Source: Streptomyces aidingensis (lineage in GTDB: Bacteria > Actinomycetota > Actinomycetes > Streptomycetales > Streptomycetaceae). Taken from it: a DNA stretch of 64,000 nt. Below, one piece after another: positions 60,346 to 64,000 of this stretch. Location: contig NZ_FOLM01000007.1 in assembly GCF_900112355.1 (NCBI RefSeq), positions 1-64,000 of the forward strand, in the 5' to 3' direction. The notes under the pieces are model-generated. The model had not been told where the DNA came from and did not search any database. It saw only the letters and a list, made by a program, of their open reading frames with translations. Numbering within the stretch: the first letter of the stretch is position 1; the number at the start of each line of letters is the position of its first letter. The position numbers and the translations under genes were made by a program.

Positions 60346-61122
60346 TCAGGCGGGGGCGGGAAGGCGGAGGCGGGCGGGGTCGGTGGCGCGGAGGGTGAGC
60401 CAGCCCTCCCGGCGGGGGCCCTTGGTGTGCAGCAGCAGGGTGTCCCCGGCGGTGACCTGGCCGGCGGCCAGCGCCCGGTGGGCGGCCAGCCAGGCATCGC
60501 ACGGGCCACGGCCGGTGAACAGATGCCCGGCGCTGTCGGCCGCCCCCGCCGGGGCGCCCTCCCCGCAGTCCAGCACCTGCAACGGACCGCTACCGCGCCG
60601 CAGACGCAGGGCCACCGCCGAGAACCGGGCCCCGCCCGCCCGGGCGTCGGCGTACAGGGGTTCGTCGCAGATCAGCACCGTGGCCCCGGCCGGCACGGCC
60701 CACCCGATCAGGTCCAGCACCAGGATGCCGCCGAGTTCCTCCAGGTGGGTGAGGCCCATGTCGTCGCCCTTCCACCGGAAGCGGTGCACCAGTCCGGCGA
60801 GTTCGGCGACCATGGCGTCCCGCAGCGGACCGGAGCGGACGAAGAACAGCGGCTCGTCCCTGGCGTCCCCGCCGAGCGCGGCCAGCGCCAGGGCGCTGAC
60901 GCCGTCCTCCGCCGCGGCCTCCCCCGGGTCGGCGGCGTCGGCGTCGGCGGTGACCATGAGGTGGTCGAGGGGGATGCCGGAGAAGGCGGAGGCACGGCGG
61001 GCCGCGGGCAGGATCGAGGGCGGGAAGGCGGAGAGCGGGACATAGCCGGTGTGCCACCGGCCGGCGGCGGAGATGGCATCGACGCACAGCGAGGGGGCGA
61101 GGGGGGAGCCGGGCTCAGCCAT
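60346..61122 (-). CDS. Unrecognised biosynthetic protein, possibly thiolase-fold-like
   Basis: A 258-residue protein that I cannot place in a family. Features: MAEPGSPLAPSLCVDAISAA, FSGIPLDHLMVTADADAADP, AAAEDGVSALALAALGG, the basic HRFRWKGDDMGLTHLEELGG, ILVLDLIGWAVPAGATVLIC and the closing GDTLLLHTKGPRREGWLTLR. The small-residue beta strands and the GD.LLL...G ending are faintly like a KASIII half without catalytic Cys. I do not trust that beyond a hint. It overlaps the flavoprotein gene by 8 bp and ends the A-ACP-KASIII-dehydrogenase operon, so it should act with them. Confidence 0.6.
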   Translation of the reverse strand: MAEPGSPLAPSLCVDAISAAGRWHTGYVPLSAFPPSILPAARRASAFSGIPLDHLMVTADADAADPGEAAAEDGVSALALAALGGDARDEPLFFVRSGPLRDAMVAELAGLVHRFRWKGDDMGLTHLEELGGILVLDLIGWAVPAGATVLICDEPLYADARAGGARFSAVALRLRRGSGPLQVLDCGEGAPAGAADSAGHLFTGRGPCDAWLAAHRALAAGQVTAGDTLLLHTKGPRREGWLTLRATDPARLRLPAPA

Positions 61123-62254
61123 CGGCCTCTCCCGACCGGTAGCCGCGGGCCACGTGCAGGCGCTGGATGTTCCCGGTGCCCTCCATGAACTCGAAGGCGC
61201 ACACGTCGCGGGTCCACTTCTCCAGCAGCGGGTGGTCCAGCAGTCCGGCCGGGCCCAGCGCCGCCGCCGCCCAGTGCGCGGTCTCCACGGCCATGCGGGT
61301 CGCGCCCAGCTTGGCCGCGCAGGACAGGTAGCCGCGGTCCGGGTCGCGGTCGATGCGGGCGGCGGCCTCGTAGACCAGGGAACGGGCGGCCTCGGCGCGG
61401 GCCACGGCCCGCCGGGCGCCGGGAGCGCCGGGGCGGTGCTCCCGCACATAGGCGGCCATGGCCAGGGCGGTGCCCACGGCCGCCGCGGCGACGCGCAGGC
61501 GCATGGTGTTGAAGGTCCGCACCGCGCCCCAGATGCCGCGGCGGGTGGCCGGCAGATGCTCGCCCAGCAGCATGTGCCCGGGGACCGGCACCGCGTCCAG
61601 CCGGATCTCGCTCAGCGCGGCCCCGCGCAGCCCCACCATGTCCAGCGGCTCCGCCCGCCACCCGGGAACCGGGAGCTCCACCAGGGCCGCCCGCACCGAG
61701 AGCGCCGAACGGCGGGTGCGGGCGAAGACGACGCCGATGCCGCCGCGGGCGCCGTTGCCGATGTAGCGCTTGGTGCCGTGCAGCAGCCAGCCGCCCTGCC
61801 CGTCCCGGACCAGCCGGGACTCCATGGCGGTGGCGTCACTGCCCCGGCCCGGCTCGGTCATGGCGAAGAACGTCCAGGTGCGGCCGTCGGCGACCCGCTC
61901 GTAGAAGCGTTTCTTCTGCTCCTCGCTGCCCAGGAACTCGACAAAGGTGCCGGCCAGGCCGGGGGCGGGGCAGGCCAGCAGGGCCCCCACGTCGCCGCGG
62001 GCCAGCTCGCACATGCCCACCACGTTCTGGAGGCAGGAGTGCCGGTCGGGCAGGACCGCTCCGGGCGGCTCGGGCCCCCACCGGTACTCCTCCGGGGTCT
62101 CGCCGTGCCGGATCGCGGCGTACACCTCCGAGTCCAGGTGCGGGGCCATGGTGCGGGGGTCGGTGTCGATGGACAGCGCGCGGGCCCGCAGGTCCCCGGC
62201 CGCCTCCCGGGCGCGGTCGCGCACCGCCCGCACCCTGCTGTCGAATCCGGTCAT
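61115..62254 (-). CDS. Acyl-CoA dehydrogenase-like flavoprotein
   Basis: A 379-residue acyl-CoA-dehydrogenase-fold enzyme that differs clearly from the FkbI-like one. Motifs: GTFVEFLGSEEQKKRFYERV, TFFAMTEPGRGSDATAME, WLLHGTKRYIGNGARGGIGV, PLDMVGLRGAALSEIRLD and the catalytic-Glu region EFMEGTGNIQRLHVARGY. Because it shares an operon with an adenylation domain, an ACP and a KASIII, it probably oxidises an aminoacyl or acyl group on that ACP. Precedents are prolyl to pyrrolyl (PltE, CloN3) and seryl to aminomalonyl (ZmaI with ZmaG). Its ATG overlaps the KASIII stop as ATGA. Confidence 0.85.
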   Translation of the reverse strand: MTGFDSRVRAVRDRAREAAGDLRARALSIDTDPRTMAPHLDSEVYAAIRHGETPEEYRWGPEPPGAVLPDRHSCLQNVVGMCELARGDVGALLACPAPGLAGTFVEFLGSEEQKKRFYERVADGRTWTFFAMTEPGRGSDATAMESRLVRDGQGGWLLHGTKRYIGNGARGGIGVVFARTRRSALSVRAALVELPVPGWRAEPLDMVGLRGAALSEIRLDAVPVPGHMLLGEHLPATRRGIWGAVRTFNTMRLRVAAAAVGTALAMAAYVREHRPGAPGARRAVARAEAARSLVYEAAARIDRDPDRGYLSCAAKLGATRMAVETAHWAAAALGPAGLLDHPLLEKWTRDVCAFEFMEGTGNIQRLHVARGYRSGEADG

Positions 62255-63249
62255 GGTTGTGCTCCTTCGTCGCGTTCGGCCAGGACCTCGACGACCAGGG
62301 ACTGGACGTAGGCCCCCTGGCCGATCGCCACCAGCACGCAGCGGTCCCCCGGGCGCAGCCGCCCGGCGTTGTCCGCGTGCTCCAGCGCCATCAGCGCGTC
62401 CCCCCCGAAGTTGTGGCCGCGCTCGGGGAGCAGATCGAGACAGATCCGGTCGGCCGGGATACCGGTGGTCCGGCTGAAGGAACGCCAGAACATCCGGTTG
62501 GAGAAGTGCGGCATCACCCAGTCGAGCCGCTCCGCGCTCCCGCCGGACGCCTCGGCCGCGCGGCGGACGGTGCCGGCCACCAGGTCCGAGCAGGCCCGGC
62601 CGAAGGCGGCCAGCTCCTCGGCCGTCATCCGCAGGTTGCGGTGGAAACGGGCGTCCCGGGCACCGGCGGCGGCCAGACAGCGGTAGCGCTGCGGCACCGT
62701 GGCCCCGCGCGTGCCGCCGGTGCCGCCGGTGCGGTTCACCAGGACGCCGACCGCACCGTCACCGCTGACCGTGGTGCCCTTGATGTAGCGGGCGACATCG
62801 CTGATGCTGCCCTGGTCGCCGCCGAGCAGCAGCACCTGCTCGCCGGGCCCGGCGCCCGGCCGGTGCAGATAGCGGCGCGCGTACTCCACACCGCGCAGCA
62901 CCGAGACGCAGTTCACGTGGGAGAGGCCGAAGAAGCGGCTGCCGTGCAGGCCGAGCCGGTCCCGAAGCCGGTCCGGGAAGTCACCGCCGAGATCGTGCTG
63001 GGCCATGTGCAGGGTGTGGCCGTAGAGGACCAGGGAGGCGGTGGTGCCGGCCAGGGCGCCGCGGCCGGCCGCGGCCAGCAGGTCCTCCATGCGTTCGCCC
63101 CGGGCCAGGACCGGGCTGTCGCGCAGCCCGTAGACCCGGGAGAACATCTTGCGCTCCATGGCCCCGCAGCCGATGCGGGCCAGTACGTCGTCCACGGGTT
63201 CGGTCCCGCCGGGCAGCCGGACGGCCACCCGGGACAGTCCCACGCTCAT
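62251..63249 (-). CDS. KASIII-type ketosynthase/acyltransferase
   Basis: A 332-residue KASIII-fold protein. The catalytic Cys114 lies in GLSHVNCVSVLRG, His248 in WVMPHFSNRM, and the third residue in LPERGHNFGGDAL (His279/Asn280; the usual motif is N-x-G-N). Before the Cys, TASLVLYGHTLHMAQHD has the dimer-interface character of the family. Such stand-alone KASIII-like enzymes either condense an ACP-bound unit with malonyl-ACP or simply transfer acyl groups, as CloN2 does with pyrrolyl. It lies between the ACP gene (23 bp upstream) and the flavoprotein (4-bp overlap). Either reaction is possible. Confidence 0.85.
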   Translation of the reverse strand: MSVGLSRVAVRLPGGTEPVDDVLARIGCGAMERKMFSRVYGLRDSPVLARGERMEDLLAAAGRGALAGTTASLVLYGHTLHMAQHDLGGDFPDRLRDRLGLHGSRFFGLSHVNCVSVLRGVEYARRYLHRPGAGPGEQVLLLGGDQGSISDVARYIKGTTVSGDGAVGVLVNRTGGTGGTRGATVPQRYRCLAAAGARDARFHRNLRMTAEELAAFGRACSDLVAGTVRRAAEASGGSAERLDWVMPHFSNRMFWRSFSRTTGIPADRICLDLLPERGHNFGGDALMALEHADNAGRLRPGDRCVLVAIGQGAYVQSLVVEVLAERDEGAQP

Positions 63250-63272
63250 GGTCCCCGTTCCCTTCCGGACGG

Positions 63273-63533
63273 TCAGACCGCGGTCCTGGCGAACCCGGCC
63301 TCAATGTAGTCGGCCAGGCTGCCGACCGTCCGGAAGACGTCCGGCCCCAGCTCGTCGGGGTCGACCTCCAGGCCGATGGCGTCCTCCAGACTCATCAGCA
63401 GCTCGATCACGCTGGTGGAGTCCAGCGCCAGGTCCTCGAACAGCCGCATCTCGGGGCTGACCTCGGGGAGGTCCTTGTTCAGCACGGCGGACAGGGCGGC
63501 CCGCAGGTGCTCGGTGATCTCGGTGCGGTCCAT
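63273..63533 (-). CDS. Free-standing carrier protein (ACP/PCP)
   Basis: An 86-residue carrier protein. The serine lies in LFEDLALDSTSVIELLMSLE, with a following DVFRTVGSLADYIEAGF helix. Its neighbours are an adenylation domain upstream and KASIII and flavoprotein genes downstream, so it is most likely the loading partner of the adenylation domain. The gene starts 114 bp after the adenylation-domain stop; that gap contains a 14-bp tandem repeat. Confidence 0.9.
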   Translation of the reverse strand: MDRTEITEHLRAALSAVLNKDLPEVSPEMRLFEDLALDSTSVIELLMSLEDAIGLEVDPDELGPDVFRTVGSLADYIEAGFARTAV

Positions 63534-63592
63534 GGTGGTGGTGTCCTCTCTGCGATGGCGTGCCGCGGGCCCGGGACGGGCACGGGCGGACG

Positions 63593-63630
63593 GTGCCGCG
63601 GGGATAGTGCCGCGGGGATGGTGCCGCGGC
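63593..63630. repeat. 14-bp tandem repeat between A-domain and ACP genes
   Basis: GTGCCGCGGGGATA, GTGCCGCGGGGATG and the start of a third copy stand head to tail in the otherwise gene-free 114 bp. It could be a spacer that altered by slippage, or an mRNA element that adjusts ACP translation. Confidence 0.6.
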
Positions 63631-63647
63631 TGTTCCGGGCAGGGGCC

Positions 63648-64000
63648 TCAGACGGCGGCGGTGCGCAGCGCGGCGGCACGGGCGGCGAGCGCCGGCCGGT
63701 CGGTCTTGCGGTTGGCGTTGAGCGGGAACTCGTCCAGGTGCTGGTAGCGCAGCGGGACGAGCTGCCGGGGGAAGAAGGTGCCCAGCTCCTCCATCAGGTC
63801 GGCGGCCGGGCGCTGCTCGCCCAGGTAGAAGGCGAACAGTTCGCCGTCCAGGGCGACCGCCACGGCATCGCGGACGCCGCGGCAGCGGCGCAGGCCCCAC
63901 TCCACCTCGGCCAGTTCGATGCGGACTCCGTTGATCTTCACCTGGTGGTCACGGCGTCCCAGGTAGGCGAGTTCGCCGCCGGGCAGGCGGCGCACCAGGT
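63648..64000 (-). CDS. Adenylation domain protein, C-terminal part (runs off the window)
   Basis: The visible ~117 residues are the end of an NRPS-type adenylation enzyme: LPGGELAYLGRRDHQVKING (the RxDxQVKxxG hinge, A8), VRIELAEVEWGLRRCRGVRD, then QLVPLRYQHLDEFPLNANRK and TDRPAL, with the A10 lysine in NANRKTDR. The gene continues past the right edge, so the substrate-binding pocket is not visible. It is the first known gene of the operon with the carrier protein, KASIII and flavoprotein and should activate the amino acid that these process. No condensation or carrier domain is fused to its C-terminus. Confidence 0.88.
   Translation of the reverse strand, partial: LVRRLPGGELAYLGRRDHQVKINGVRIELAEVEWGLRRCRGVRDAVAVALDGELFAFYLGEQRPAADLMEELGTFFPRQLVPLRYQHLDEFPLNANRKTDRPALAARAAALRTAAV

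Overview
The window is high-G+C DNA with strong G/C bias at third codon positions, GTG and TTG starts, SARP, LuxR, TetR and FadR-type regulators, an F420-type oxidoreductase and modular type I polyketide synthases. All of this fits Streptomyces or a close actinomycete relative. No rRNA, tRNA or CRISPR array was seen.

Left part, about 1-18.5 kb: accessory DNA in partial decay. It holds the tail of a helicase-associated protein, an HD-domain remnant, a TetR gene divergent from a frameshifted alpha/beta hydrolase (this pair lies between two copies of a ~78 bp repeat), an NTPase remnant, a 42-codon gene with its own palindrome and terminator, an intact IS110-family transposase and a broken Mu-type transposase. 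Next is a sugar island that encodes nearly a whole De Ley-Doudoroff route: GH35 beta-galactosidase, SDR (probable galactose dehydrogenase), galactonate dehydratase, 2-keto-3-deoxy sugar acid kinase and aldolase, with a FadR-type regulator. The same 16-bp sequence lies in front of both of its transcription units. The lactonase (SMP-30) and the sugar ABC importer of this island are broken. Further pseudogenes (kinase-like, GNAT-like) lead up to the biosynthetic region.

Right part, about 18.5-64 kb: a biosynthetic gene cluster that runs off the right edge. A minus-strand unit encodes a fold-III PLP decarboxylase, a SARP-NB-ARC activator and an LLM-class oxidoreductase. Divergent from it, three PKS genes form a KSQ loading module plus four extension modules: KSQ-AT-ACP / KS-AT-DH-KR-ACP / KS-AT-KR-ACP / KS-(dead AT)-KR-ACP / KS-AT-KR-ACP. 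Directly behind lies an FkbK-FkbJ-FkbI-FkbH-like cassette for a glycerate-derived extender, with no O-methyltransferase in view (hydroxymalonyl-ACP rather than methoxymalonyl-ACP), and a type II thioesterase. After a TetR/NAD(P)-binding pair with two clear operators, a minus-strand operon encodes ACP, AMP-forming ligase, ABC ATPase, ABC permease and a fourth PKS (KS, collapsed AT and KR, ACP). A LuxR-type regulator diverges from it. The last operon encodes an adenylation domain (partial), ACP, KASIII, acyl-CoA dehydrogenase-like flavoprotein and an unrecognised protein.

How the parts may work together (inference): a methylmalonyl-derived propionyl starter is extended five times. Two of the extension modules have no working AT, while two separate ACP-bound building-block pathways are encoded nearby. 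This points to in-trans loading by an acyltransferase not seen in the window. The ligase-ACP-decarboxylase trio could supply a decarboxylated amino-acyl or similar unit. An array of GGTAGCG-like heptamers in exact 11/22-bp phase in front of the ACP-ligase-ABC-PKS operon is a textbook layout for SARP control.
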